DNA from: Enteroscipio rubneri
GTDB taxonomy: Bacteria > Actinomycetota > Coriobacteriia > Coriobacteriales > Eggerthellaceae
Assembly: GCF_002899715.1 (NCBI RefSeq)
Contig: NZ_PPEK01000001.1
Coordinates: forward strand, 1-64,000
Reading direction: 5' to 3'
Length of the DNA stretch: 64,000 nucleotides
The position numbers and the translations under genes are program-made. Positions 35,657 to 44,859 of the stretch are shown here, piece after piece (positions within the stretch are counted from its first letter, which is position 1; every line of letters starts with the position of its first letter). The notes under the pieces are model-generated. The model saw only the letters and a list, made by a program, of their open reading frames with translations, was not told the origin of the DNA and did not search any database.

Positions 35657-37624
35657 TTACGAGACAGCTTGCTCGCAGCACGTCTGCACGGCGGTGCGGA
35701 AGGCGTCGGAGGTGCGCGTGGCGCCCGACACCGTGTCGACGGCCGGAGTTTGCTGTTCGATGACCGCCGGGATGAGCGTATTTTCCATGGCGGCCTGACC
35801 CACATAGGTGGTTTCCAGTTCGTTCTCCTGGCTGATCTCGGCTATCTTGCCGCCTTCGACGGTTACAGTCACCGTGATGTCGCTGAACATACCGAACTGG
35901 GTATCGGTATAGACGCCGTCCTTGAGCGCGCCCTCGGGCATGCTCCATGAGACATCGGGCACCGATTCGCTCGTGTCGCCTTCGGACGAAACCGATCCCG
36001 CCTTGCTCGATCCGATATACTCGGCGGCGGATTTGCTCGCGAAGCGACCTGAGTTGATGTTGTTAGCGTTTGTGCCGCCCGGCACGTTGATGGTGTAGAT
36101 GTTGGGCCACAGATCCGCCGAGTCCACGCCGGCGGAGTACAGGCCGGGCACGGGCTGCCCGTTCTTGTCCACGACCTCCATCTTGCGGTTTGTGCGAATG
36201 CCGCCGAATGTCACCATGCAGGATTGGGGCATGTAGCAGAAGTAGAACGGCGGGTTCTCAAGCTTCTGCAGGTACTCGGCGGGCTTGCCGAAGTACGCGT
36301 CGCGCTTCGCATCGCACATCTCATTGTAGGTGGTGATAGACGCTATGACCGTGTCGTAGTCGAGATCGAGGGCGCTGCTGGCCTTCTGCGCCAGCTCCTC
36401 AAGTGTGTCGGCGCTGAAGAAGTCGTCATGCGGGTTTTCCTCGATGCGCTGCTTAAGCTCTTCTTGGGTGGCCGCCCAATCGAGGCGCGGGGCTATCATG
36501 CCGTCGTAGGCGTCCTTGAAGATCTTGGCGTCGTAGATCGAGAAGAGCTTCTGGTGCATGAGCGAGGGGATCATGTCGCTCATCCAGTTCTCCACGCCCG
36601 CCGATTCGGCGCAGAAGCGCTCGCCGTCCTCGTTGATCCACAGGGAGCACGCGTTGTGGCCGGCCACCACGAGCCCGTCCCCGCGCCCGTACGTGCCGTA
36701 TTCGCCGCCCGGAGCGCCCGACACGGTGAGCTGCATGAGGCCCGACATGCGCGGGATGTTGCTTGCGCCGCCGGCCTCGATGGCCATGCGCACACCGTCG
36801 CCATCGTAGCCATACAAAAAGCGCTTCACGTTGGTGGTGTCGGAGAAGCCGCCTTCCTGCAGGTATTCGTCATTGTTGGCGAAACCGCCGGTTGCCAGCA
36901 CCACTGCTTTTGCGTTCACCTGCACATAGTCGCCGTTAAGCTTCTGCGCGTACACGCCAGCGACGGCGCCGTCCTCGCCAAGGACGAGGTCGGTGGCCGG
37001 ACAATTCAGGAGGAATTGCACGCCCAGCTCTTGCGCCGTGGCGGTCATGGCGGGCGAGAAGTCGTCGTGCGCGCGGTTCTCGCCGAACCAGTGGAACGTT
37101 TCGAACAGGCCGCCGTGATAGTCGTCCACCACGCCGGTGAAGTTCACGCCGCAGTCCTGCAGCCAGCTGATGTTCTCGCCTGAGGCTTCGATCAGATCAA
37201 GCCACTTGAGGCCGTTCGCGCGGTTGTGGGAGTAGCTCATCTCCGTGGCGATGACTTCGGCCGGCTCGATCGCGATGCCTGCATCCTGCTGCATTTTCGA
37301 ATTGACGGCGAACACGCCCTCGGTGCCGATACCGCCTCCGCCCGTGCCGCCGTGCTTCTCCAACACGACGACGCCGAGCCCTTGCTGGGCGGCTTCGACG
37401 GCGGCCGAAAGGCCCGAGTTGCCCGCGCCGCAGATGCAGACGTCGCAGGTGTAGGTGGCCACGGCCTGACGCGTGACGCCGCCTTTGGCGCCGTCGCCGT
37501 CGTTCGAGGCGTCCTGCGCCGATGTGCCCGTCGAAGCAGGCGCGCATCCCGCGAGTCCCGCTCCCGCCGCCGCGACGCCCGCCATGCCCGCGATGCCCAG
37601 GAAGCTCCTTCTGGTCAGTTCCAT
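35657..37624 (-). CDS. Tat-exported flavoprotein reductase with FMN-binding domain
   Basis: 655 residues. A twin-arginine signal (TRRSFLG, residues 4-10) and lipobox LAGC (Cys27) indicate export and lipid anchoring. The FAD domain starts at about residue 60 (CICGAGNSGLSA, then LEKHGGTGGG); the C-terminal FAD segment (GGIRTNRK ... GLYSAG ... NVPGGTNANN) is at about 475-530. Residues about 560-655 are an FMN_bind domain ending in SGAT (633-636); in this family ApbE links FMN to the Thr. It thus resembles fumarate/urocanate-type reductases that take electrons through a bound FMN, without hemes. ApbE is not in the window. GGGAGAGG precedes ATG 37624. The divergent LuxR gene and the palindrome between them are the likely control. 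Substrate unknown, probably an enoate. Confidence 0.9.
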   Translation of the reverse strand: MELTRRSFLGIAGMAGVAAAGAGLAGCAPASTGTSAQDASNDGDGAKGGVTRQAVATYTCDVCICGAGNSGLSAAVEAAQQGLGVVVLEKHGGTGGGGIGTEGVFAVNSKMQQDAGIAIEPAEVIATEMSYSHNRANGLKWLDLIEASGENISWLQDCGVNFTGVVDDYHGGLFETFHWFGENRAHDDFSPAMTATAQELGVQFLLNCPATDLVLGEDGAVAGVYAQKLNGDYVQVNAKAVVLATGGFANNDEYLQEGGFSDTTNVKRFLYGYDGDGVRMAIEAGGASNIPRMSGLMQLTVSGAPGGEYGTYGRGDGLVVAGHNACSLWINEDGERFCAESAGVENWMSDMIPSLMHQKLFSIYDAKIFKDAYDGMIAPRLDWAATQEELKQRIEENPHDDFFSADTLEELAQKASSALDLDYDTVIASITTYNEMCDAKRDAYFGKPAEYLQKLENPPFYFCYMPQSCMVTFGGIRTNRKMEVVDKNGQPVPGLYSAGVDSADLWPNIYTINVPGGTNANNINSGRFASKSAAEYIGSSKAGSVSSEGDTSESVPDVSWSMPEGALKDGVYTDTQFGMFSDITVTVTVEGGKIAEISQENELETTYVGQAAMENTLIPAVIEQQTPAVDTVSGATRTSDAFRTAVQTCCEQAVS

Positions 37625-37734
37625 TTCCCTCTCCCTTTCTTCCGAATGTCGCGATGAGGCCGCCCAGGTGCTCGCCCGTCGGCCCGGCAAGCGATTCTCC
37701 CAGCGGGCAGTGGCGTGTGCAAGTACCCGTTCGA

Positions 37735-37763
37735 GGTAGAATCGTCCATGCAGGCGTGAGCAA
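37735..37763 (-). promoter_or_regulatory. Promoter of the second reductase
   Basis: On the minus strand TTGCTC, an exact 17-base spacer and TCTACC. The palindrome 37764-37780 abuts the -35 box, the classical position for a LuxR-type activator. The poor -10 fits an activated promoter. Confidence 0.55.
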
Positions 37764-37780
37764 TTACCCGTAACGGGTAA
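37764..37780. promoter_or_regulatory. Perfect 17-bp palindrome, probable LuxR operator
   Basis: TTACCCGTAACGGGTAA is TTACCCGT and ACGGGTAA around one A. The 7-base half resembles NarL-type heptamers. A further half-site, TACCCGT, occurs at 37724-37730. It lies in the 325-base gap between the divergent reductase and LuxR genes, centred about 44 bases upstream of the predicted reductase transcript start. I see nothing else of note in that gap. Confidence 0.6.
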
Positions 37781-37949
37781 GGTGGAGACCGAGCAGAGGG
37801 TGGTATCGTCGAGCATGGCCGATCTGGATCCGTGTGGACGGTGGCAGAGGCCGCTGCGGGCGCGGCGCTGAAGCCGCGGAGGGGGTGCGCAGGCGCGCGA
37901 TCGGTCGAGCATGTTCGCCGCGTACGCGGAACGAGGGGATGTGATCAGT

Positions 37950-39524
37950 ATGGCGAAGGGATCCACCGAGGTATCCGACATGCGCTGCCTGTCGGATACC
38001 GCCCCGCGCACCGGCGGTGCTGCGACCATCTACAGCACGCAGCGTGCTGCAGGCATCTTGCTTGCCCTTGCCGGCATGGCGTTGCAGTGGGCGTCGCTGC
38101 ACTCCATCACGTTCTTCGGCACGGTGGTGCGCGCAGGCGGCGATGCAGGGTCGAGCGTTGCTTGGGTGGCCAACTCGGTATGCACGTTCGCCGTGTTCCT
38201 AGCATTGTTCGTCGTATCGCGGCGCATATCCTCGCTGCTGGATGACCGGCGCACCGTGCCGTTTGCGGCGGCGTGCCTGGGGGCGGGTGCGGCGTGCTTC
38301 GCGGCGGGCGGTTTGCTGGGAGCATCGAGTCCGCTCATATTCGCAGGAAGCGTGTTCATAGCTTTCGGCACGACTCCACTCATCGTCGCATGGGGCGAGA
38401 TGTACAAGTACCTCAATCCCAAGGGCGAGCAGCTGCTCGTCACGCTCGTGGCCATCGTGTGCTCGGTGGTGACGTACTTCGTCGAGACCCATCTGCCGCT
38501 GGCCTTGGCCATGGTCGTATTCGTTGCGCTGCCAATTGGCTCGCTCGCGTGTCTGGCGCGCTCCCGCACGTTGCTCGCCGATTCATCGAGTGCGTGGGGC
38601 GCCAAAGAGAAGCTGCCGATGGAGAAGTCGCCGGCGTTGTTCTTCGTGTGCATCGCGGTGTTCTCCATCCCGTACAACTGTCTGCGCGGCAGCGAAGACA
38701 TGCAGGCGGTTCTTGCCGATGCCGCGGCGTGGTCGTGCGTGCTGGCTGTCGTTATCGTGGCGATGGTCGCGGTTGCGCTGGCCGAGTACGCTGCCGAGCG
38801 CCGGGGCGTGTTGCTGGTGCCAAGCGCCGTGCTATTTCTGCTGAGCGCTGCCATGGTGCTGCATCTGATGGGGAACGTCTCGCCATCGTTTATCGTGCCC
38901 AGCTTTCTGTATGCGGGCTATTATCTTTTTCTGGCTATGGTGTATTTGGCTCTCGGGCCGCTTGTGGCCACAACCGACGCGAACCCGGTCAGGTTGTTCT
39001 CGGGCGCAATGCTGGCCAACGTCGGCGGGCTGCTTCTGGGATCGCTGTTGGGAGGGCTCGGCGCGTGGTTGGGCGAGCAGGCGGCGGCTTTGGTGGCAAT
39101 GGGCGCCACCTACGTGATATTCTTCGCAGGATGCACGCTGCTCTACAATCGGTCGTACAGTATCTTTCGGGTGAACTCCTATGACGAGAAGAAATACTCA
39201 TTCGAGTATCTTGCGCCCGACTCCTCTGGGCTGTTGCCCGCATGCGCCGTCGATGCGATCGCGGTTGACAATGCGCAGCCGCTGCTCGATGCCATCAAAA
39301 CGCAATGCGATGTCGCACGCGACAGGTTCGGTCTGAGCTCGCGCGAGCACGAGGTGCTGGTGCTTCTGACGCGCGGGCGCACCATTGCTTCCATAGCTGA
39401 GAAACTGTACGTGTCGGAAAATACCGTGAAGGCCCACACGAAGGCCATCTATCGCAAGCTTCAGGTGCAAACGCGCGAAGAGCTTCTCATGCGGGTCCAG
39501 AATCTGCTGCGCGAGGAATCGTAA
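37950..39524 (+). CDS. LuxR-family regulator with MFS-like membrane domain
   Basis: 524 residues. After a polar 30-residue start come about twelve membrane segments (about 32-415), a linker, and a LuxR/GerE helix-turn-helix at about 455-520 (SSREHEVLVLL, then recognition helix SENTVKAH). It has the same build as the regulator at 1869-3314 and, like it, stands beside a Tat reductase, here divergent. I infer that it senses the reductase substrate or a related compound and activates that gene through the 17-bp palindrome. ATG 37950 is my choice; the in-frame GTG at 37941 directly after GAGGGG is an alternative adding three residues. Confidence 0.86.
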   Translation: MAKGSTEVSDMRCLSDTAPRTGGAATIYSTQRAAGILLALAGMALQWASLHSITFFGTVVRAGGDAGSSVAWVANSVCTFAVFLALFVVSRRISSLLDDRRTVPFAAACLGAGAACFAAGGLLGASSPLIFAGSVFIAFGTTPLIVAWGEMYKYLNPKGEQLLVTLVAIVCSVVTYFVETHLPLALAMVVFVALPIGSLACLARSRTLLADSSSAWGAKEKLPMEKSPALFFVCIAVFSIPYNCLRGSEDMQAVLADAAAWSCVLAVVIVAMVAVALAEYAAERRGVLLVPSAVLFLLSAAMVLHLMGNVSPSFIVPSFLYAGYYLFLAMVYLALGPLVATTDANPVRLFSGAMLANVGGLLLGSLLGGLGAWLGEQAAALVAMGATYVIFFAGCTLLYNRSYSIFRVNSYDEKKYSFEYLAPDSSGLLPACAVDAIAVDNAQPLLDAIKTQCDVARDRFGLSSREHEVLVLLTRGRTIASIAEKLYVSENTVKAHTKAIYRKLQVQTREELLMRVQNLLREES

Positions 39525-39720
39525 CGCGGTTCGAGGAGCCTGGAAGGCGAGCGGCCGGCTTGCCATGGGTGTGGGAGCGACGGGCAACGAGGCCGAAATC
39601 CTGTCCCGCGCGACTCCGGCACGCACGCCCATGGTTGCGCGGTGCCGCATCTGCGACGACCCGTCGCTTGGCCTGCTTCGGCAGCGTGCCGCCGTTGCTT
39701 GCCCGCCGCCTGGCGCGTTC

Positions 39721-40716
39721 CTACGCTGCGGCTTCGGGCGGAATGGAGGGCAGGGCGATGATGAAGCACGCTCCTCCTTCGGGCATGTTCAGAGCTTCGA
39801 CGGTGCCGTCGTGCGCGTCGACAACCGACTTCACGATGGCCAGTCCCAAGCCGGTTCCGCCCGTGCCGCGACTGCGCGAGGCGTCGGTGCGGTAAAAGCG
39901 ATCGAACAGCAGGTGCGGATCGACATCGCCGAAGCCGCTGCCGTCGTCCTTCACGGCGAGGATGGAGTTTCCGCGCAAACCGAACAACTCGATGGTAATA
40001 TGGCCGCCCGGCTCGATGAAGCGGCTCGCGTTCTCGACGAGGTTTGTAACAGCCTGCTTGAGGCGGTCGAGATTGCCCAGCACGTCGGGAGCTTCGCCCA
40101 CGATCTCGGTGTGCGCCTGCCGATCGCGGAGGATGGGCTCGAGCGCGTCGAGCACTCCTGAGGCGAGTTCTCGCAAGTTCACCCGTGCAAGCTCAAGGGG
40201 CGCCGTGTCGTCCTCGATGCGCTGGAGCGCGAGCAGGTCATGCGTGAGCCTGCTCAAGCGCTCGCTTTCGTTGATGATGATGGAGCAGAACTTTTCGTGC
40301 AGCTCGGGGGGCAGATCGGGATCGGCCAGCATCTCGGCGTTCCCGCGGATCGCTGTGAGCGGCGTACGGAGCTCATGCGCCACATCGCTGATGAAAGCGG
40401 CTTGGCGGCTTTCTTTGAGGGCGAGGTCGTGCTGCTGGATCTTCGCCGTCTGGGCGAGCACCTTGAAATCGGCTGCAAGCTCATCGGCTTCAAGCAGACG
40501 GCCGTCAGGCTCAAACGGCATGTCGATCCCGGAGCGGTATGCCGCCGCCTTTTTTGCGAGATGATGCAGCGGTTCGGATATAAAATGACCAATGATCAGG
40601 CTTAATGGAAATACGACACAGCCGATAGGCAAGAGAAGCAGAAACGCCTTCGGCGTAAGGTCGAAGGCGAGGAAGCTGATAAGTACGATAATCGCGCCGG
40701 CGAGCAACGAGAGCAA
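39721..40716 (-). CDS. Sensor histidine kinase
   Basis: 331 residues as drawn from TTG 40716. Two membrane helices (about 1-17 and 23-45) with almost no outer loop lead into a HAMP-like linker, a HisKA domain with His114 (AHELRTPL), and an ATPase domain (NLVENASRF, DDGSGFG, GTGGTGLGLAI). With no real periplasmic domain it probably senses within the membrane or through a partner. It follows its response regulator. The true start is uncertain: the frame stays open across the regulator stop at 40752 without an ATG; TTG 40716 trims the first helix, while a CTG at 40746 or an ATA at 40755 would restore it. Confidence 0.82.
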   Translation of the reverse strand: MLSLLAGAIIVLISFLAFDLTPKAFLLLLPIGCVVFPLSLIIGHFISEPLHHLAKKAAAYRSGIDMPFEPDGRLLEADELAADFKVLAQTAKIQQHDLALKESRQAAFISDVAHELRTPLTAIRGNAEMLADPDLPPELHEKFCSIIINESERLSRLTHDLLALQRIEDDTAPLELARVNLRELASGVLDALEPILRDRQAHTEIVGEAPDVLGNLDRLKQAVTNLVENASRFIEPGGHITIELFGLRGNSILAVKDDGSGFGDVDPHLLFDRFYRTDASRSRGTGGTGLGLAIVKSVVDAHDGTVEALNMPEGGACFIIALPSIPPEAAA

Positions 40717-40751
40717 CGTAGCCAGCAGCGAAAAGTATGTTTGCAGTCTCT

Positions 40752-41447
40752 TTATTGTCTGAACCTGTACCCGTACCCGCGGACCGTCTCCACCAAGCCG
40801 GGATCGTACCCGGCGGACTCAATCTTATCACGGAGACGTTTGATGTGGGTGTCGACGGTCTTTGTTTCCGTCAAGTATTCCCAACCCCAGGCATCGCGCA
40901 GCAGATCTTCGCGCGAGACCACCTTGCCGGCATTCTTCATGAGGCTGGCGAGCAGCTCGAACTCGCGCGGCGTCAGGTCGATCTCTCCGTTCTGGCCGGA
41001 GGCGGTGTGCGCGTCCTCATCCAACGTGATGCCGCTCGCCGTCACCGCGTGATTCGCGCCGGGGAAGTCGCCGCCGGAACCGCGGCGCAGCAGTGCCCGC
41101 ACACGCGCAATGAGCTCGCGGACGCCGAAGGGCTTCGCCAGATAGTCGTCGCCGCCGATTTCCAGGCCGACAACTTTGTCGAGTTCGGTATCGCGTGCCG
41201 ACAGAAACAGGACGGGCACGGCGGTTTTCGAGCGAAGGCGGCGGCACAGCTCGTAGCCGTCCATACCGGGAAGCATGATGTCGAGCACGAACAGATCGTA
41301 CGGGTTCTTCGTGGCAAGCGCAAGCGCGTCTTCGCCATTGTCCACCACGTCGGTGTAGAAGCCCTCTTTTTTGAGCGCGTAGCTGACGAATTCGGTTATG
41401 GAGGGCTCGTCGTCGACGACGAGGATGCGATGAGGCGTGTCGTTCAT
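40752..41447 (-). CDS. OmpR/PhoB-family response regulator
   Basis: 231 residues. Receiver domain with phospho-acceptor Asp56 (FVLDIMLP) and acidic pair Asp12-Asp13, then a winged-helix DNA-binding domain (LTPREFELLASLMKN, YLTETKTVDTHIKRLRDKI). It is the first gene of a two-gene unit with the histidine kinase. GAAAGG precedes ATG 41447. It is divergent from coaX with a 125-base gap. The regulon cannot be inferred. Confidence 0.9.
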   Translation of the reverse strand: MNDTPHRILVVDDEPSITEFVSYALKKEGFYTDVVDNGEDALALATKNPYDLFVLDIMLPGMDGYELCRRLRSKTAVPVLFLSARDTELDKVVGLEIGGDDYLAKPFGVRELIARVRALLRRGSGGDFPGANHAVTASGITLDEDAHTASGQNGEIDLTPREFELLASLMKNAGKVVSREDLLRDAWGWEYLTETKTVDTHIKRLRDKIESAGYDPGLVETVRGYGYRFRQ

Positions 41448-41572
41448 ATGTGGCCTTTCTATCAGATGAAGTCCCGTGACCGTTGCCTGACAGATGCATA
41501 AGGGGCGGGTTGGTATAATGACGAAAGCAACTATAAGCACTCGGTTCGTGCCTAAAGGAGACTGTCAAGAAT

Positions 41573-42343
41573 ATGTTACTTGCCATCGATGTGGGAAACA
41601 CCCAGACAGTAGTGGGGGTTTACCGGAACGAAGACCTGCTGTACCGCTGGCGCATCGGCACGAACAAGCACCATACGTCGGACGAGCTGCGTATCCGGCT
41701 GCGTCAGCTGCTTGATTGCGAGAACATTCCGGTCGAGGGGCTGCGCGGCGTGGCGCTTGCATCGGTGGTGCCCCAGCTCACGCTGGCGTGGAGCGCGGCG
41801 GTCCACTACCTGCTCGGCAAGGAGGCGCTTGTGTGCACGGCCGAGACGGCTGGCGCGCTGTTCGAGGCCGATTACCCCAACCCGCGCGAGATCGGGGCCG
41901 ACCGCGTGGCCGACGCCGTGGCCGCCAAGGAGCTGTACGGCGCCCCGGTGATCGTGGTGGATTTCGGCACGGCTACCAACATCGAGGTTGTCGACAAAGA
42001 TGGGCGTTTCGTCGGCGGTATCATCGCGCCGGGTGTGGAGACGTCGGCCACGGCGCTGTTCTCGCACGCCACCAAGTTGGGGGCCATCGACCTCGTCGAC
42101 CCGAAAACGGCCATCGGGCACAACACCGAGCAGGCCATGCAATCGGGGATCGTATACGGCGAGGCCGACCGCGTGGATGGGCTCGTGCGCCGCATCTTCG
42201 ATCAGCTGGGGTATGAAACGCCGGTCGTGGCCACCGGCGGCCTCGCCTCGCGCGTGGCGGCGCTGTCGCGGACGATCACCGCAACCAATCCTGAGTTGAC
42301 GCTCGAGGGCCTGCGGCTTGTCTACGATGCGCGCGAGGGCTGA
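41573..42343 (+). CDS. coaX: Type III pantothenate kinase
   Basis: 256 residues. CoaX phosphorylates pantothenate, the first step of coenzyme A synthesis, and needs a monovalent cation. The ASKHA-fold phosphate loops are present: DVGNT (6-10), [11 protein letters not shown] (near 104-114) and DFGTATN (near 125-131). AAAGGAG precedes the ATG at a rather long 12-base distance; TATAAT at 41514-41519 gives a plausible promoter. It is not clearly part of the fhs unit downstream, as 160 bases separate them. Confidence 0.94.
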   Translation: MLLAIDVGNTQTVVGVYRNEDLLYRWRIGTNKHHTSDELRIRLRQLLDCENIPVEGLRGVALASVVPQLTLAWSAAVHYLLGKEALVCTAETAGALFEADYPNPREIGADRVADAVAAKELYGAPVIVVDFGTATNIEVVDKDGRFVGGIIAPGVETSATALFSHATKLGAIDLVDPKTAIGHNTEQAMQSGIVYGEADRVDGLVRRIFDQLGYETPVVATGGLASRVAALSRTITATNPELTLEGLRLVYDAREG

Positions 42344-42504
42344 TGCCGCGACCCGGTCGACCTCCTGGCTTGTCGATGTCCCGCGCCCTCTGCGGAAAAC
42401 TTCTGCCCTTGGCGCTCGTGCGCCGATTCCCCTCATGCGCGCCGAGTAGAATGGTCGCGTCGATAAGACTCAGTCGCAAAACGACCAGAAAGAGAGGGCC
42501 CGAC

Positions 42505-44193
42505 GTGTTGACCGACATTGAAATTGCCCAAGCTACCACTCCGCAGCACATCAGCGAAATCGCCGAGAAGGCGGGTGTGCCGGAGTCGTACTTGGAGATG
42601 TACGGCACCAACAAGGCGAAGGTGGACTATAACCTGCTCAAGGACGAGGAGCACACGCCGGGCAAACTGATCCTAGTCACGGCTATCAACCCCACGCCGG
42701 CTGGCGAGGGCAAGACCACCACGACCGTGGGCCTGGCCGACGCGCTGGCCAAGCAGGGCAAGAACGTGGTCGTGGCGCTGCGTGAGCCGTCGCTCGGCCC
42801 CGTGTTCGGCATCAAGGGCGGCGCTGCCGGAGGCGGGTACGCCCAGGTCGTTCCCATGGAGGACATCAACCTGCACTTCACGGGCGATTTCCATGCTATC
42901 AGCGCGGCCAACAACCTGCTGGCGGCCCTGCTTGACGCGCACATCCACAACGGCAACGAGCTGGGCATCGACGTGCGCAAGATCACGTGGAAGCGCGTGG
43001 TGGACATGAACGACCGCCAGCTGCGCAACATCGTGGACGGCCTGGGCGGCAAGGCCCATGGCGTGCCGCGCGAGGACGGCTTCGACATCACGGTGGCTTC
43101 CGAGGTCATGGCCATCTTCTGCCTGGCCACATCCATCACCGACCTCAAGGAGCGCCTGGGCCGCATCGTGGTTGGCTACACCTACGATGACAAGCCGGTC
43201 ACGGCGCACGACCTGCACGCAGAAGGTGCCATGACGGCCCTGCTCAAGGACGCGCTCAAGCCCAACCTCGTGCAGACGCTCGAGGGCACGCCGGCGTTCG
43301 TGCACGGCGGCCCCTTCGCCAACATCGCGCACGGCTGCAACTCCATCATGGCCACGCGCATGGCCATGGCGCTGGGCGACTACTGCGTGACGGAGGCCGG
43401 CTTCGGCGCCGACCTGGGAGCGGAGAAGTTCCTGGACATCAAGTGCCGCCTCGCAGGGCTCAAGCCCGACGCCGTGGTCGTGGTTGCCACGGTGCGCGCC
43501 TTGAAGAATCACGGCGGCGTCGCGAAGGCGGATCTCAACGAGGAGAACCTCGAGGCCCTGGAGGCGGGGCTGCCGAACCTGCTGCAGCACGTGGAGAACA
43601 TCACGCAGGTGTACAAGCTGCCGTGCGTGGTGGCCATCAACGCGTTCCCCACCGACACGAAGGCCGAGCTGGACCTCGTGGAGGCCAAGTGCCGCGAGCT
43701 GGGCGTGAACGTTGCGCTGTCCGAGGTGTGGGCCAAGGGCGGCGAAGGCGGCCAGGCGCTCGCGACCGAGGTGGTGCGCCTGTGCGCCGAGGGCGATGCC
43801 GAGGGCCGCAGCGCCGAGACGTTCGAGTTCTCCTACGGCGACGACCTGACGCTGGCCGAGAAGATCGAGGCCATCGCGAAGCGCATCTACCACGCAGACG
43901 GCGTCGTGTTCGAGCCGGCCGCGAAGAAGGAGCTGGCCCAGTTGGAGGCGCTCGGCTTCGGCGGCATGCCTGTGTGCATGGCCAAGACGCAGTACTCCTT
44001 CAGCGACGATGCGGCCAAGCTCGGCGCGCCGCGCGGCTTCACCGTGACGGTGCGCCAGGTGAAGGTGTCGGCCGGTGCCGGCTTCGTGGTGGCGCTCACC
44101 GGCTCCATCATGACGATGCCGGGCCTGGGCAAGTCACCCGCCGCCTTCAAGATCGACGTGGACGAGAACGGCAAGATTTCGGGATTGTTCTAG
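42505..44193 (+). CDS. fhs: Formate-tetrahydrofolate ligase
   Basis: 562 residues from GTG 42505. It joins formate and THF at the cost of ATP to give 10-formyl-THF, the entry to the methyl branch of the Wood-Ljungdahl pathway and to purine synthesis. The nucleotide loop [10 protein letters not shown] is at about 64-73, and the [19 protein letters not shown] and [11 protein letters not shown] stretches are those of the family. An upstream in-frame extension to 42343 has no family similarity. It is first in a unit with fchA and folD. Confidence 0.96.
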   Translation: MLTDIEIAQATTPQHISEIAEKAGVPESYLEMYGTNKAKVDYNLLKDEEHTPGKLILVTAINPTPAGEGKTTTTVGLADALAKQGKNVVVALREPSLGPVFGIKGGAAGGGYAQVVPMEDINLHFTGDFHAISAANNLLAALLDAHIHNGNELGIDVRKITWKRVVDMNDRQLRNIVDGLGGKAHGVPREDGFDITVASEVMAIFCLATSITDLKERLGRIVVGYTYDDKPVTAHDLHAEGAMTALLKDALKPNLVQTLEGTPAFVHGGPFANIAHGCNSIMATRMAMALGDYCVTEAGFGADLGAEKFLDIKCRLAGLKPDAVVVVATVRALKNHGGVAKADLNEENLEALEAGLPNLLQHVENITQVYKLPCVVAINAFPTDTKAELDLVEAKCRELGVNVALSEVWAKGGEGGQALATEVVRLCAEGDAEGRSAETFEFSYGDDLTLAEKIEAIAKRIYHADGVVFEPAAKKELAQLEALGFGGMPVCMAKTQYSFSDDAAKLGAPRGFTVTVRQVKVSAGAGFVVALTGSIMTMPGLGKSPAAFKIDVDENGKISGLF

Positions 44194-44230
44194 TTCCGAT
44201 CGACTCGATGCTTGCGCGAAGGGAGGCGCC

Positions 44231-44845
44231 ATGTACGATACCTCATTTATCGACGAACTTGCCAGCGCCGCGCCAACACCGGGCGGCGGCGGGGCGTCCG
44301 CGTACGCGGGGGCGCTCGCAGCAGCGCTCGCCGCGATGGTGGGCAACCTCACGGTGGGCAAGAAGAGCTACGCCGACGTGGAAGACGAGGTGCGCTCCTC
44401 CCTCGTGCGCCTCGATGCGCTGCGCGCCCGCCTGGTTGCGTACGTCGACGAGGACGCCCGCGCGTTCGAGCCGTTGGCGGCATGTTACCGGATGCCAAAG
44501 GAGACGTCGGAGGAGCAGGCCGCCAAAAACGCTGCGCTGCAGCAAGCGCTCGTGGCTGCATGCGAGGTGCCTCTCGCCATCATGCGGACGGTCGAGGCTG
44601 TTGTCGACGAGATCGATTTTCTCGCGCGCAACGGCAGCAAACTAGCACGATCGGATGCCGGCGTAGCGGCGACGTTCGCGCGCGCTGCCATCGAAGGGGC
44701 CAGCCTCAATATCTTCATCAATGCGGCGTCGATGGATGACGAGGAGCGGGCAGCGAATCTTCGCGACGAGGCGCTCGCTCTGGTAGAAGCCGCGCGGGTC
44801 CGGTGTTGCAGCCTGTTCGACTTCGTCATGCACGAGATTGCGTAA
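44231..44845 (+). CDS. fchA: Methenyl-THF cyclohydrolase, FchA (FTCD_C) family
   Basis: 204 residues, mainly helical. The N-terminal PTPGGGGASAYAGALAAAL loop (about 16-34) is diagnostic for the formiminotransferase-cyclodeaminase C-domain family; stand-alone members such as FchA of acetogens interconvert 10-formyl- and 5,10-methenyl-THF. GGGAGG precedes the ATG. It sits between fhs and folD, exactly where that step belongs, and the neighbouring FolD appears to lack cyclohydrolase residues. It could in principle act on formimino-THF, but no histidine-degradation genes are near. Confidence 0.9.
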   Translation: MYDTSFIDELASAAPTPGGGGASAYAGALAAALAAMVGNLTVGKKSYADVEDEVRSSLVRLDALRARLVAYVDEDARAFEPLAACYRMPKETSEEQAAKNAALQQALVAACEVPLAIMRTVEAVVDEIDFLARNGSKLARSDAGVAATFARAAIEGASLNIFINAASMDDEERAANLRDEALALVEAARVRCCSLFDFVMHEIA

Positions 44846-44859
44846 GGAGCCAGTATCCT

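Noticed and set aside
34724-35950. 408-codon plus-strand frame
   Set aside because: It runs antisense through the C26 hydrolase, the terminator at 35571-35608 and the end of the second reductase. No ribosome site.
42344-42504. THF riboswitch upstream of fhs
   Set aside because: No recognisable conserved core or pseudoknot elements in the 160-base gap.
42673-43893. 406-codon minus-strand frame opposite fhs
   Set aside because: Antisense shadow of a highly conserved gene, rich in His, Arg and Gln.
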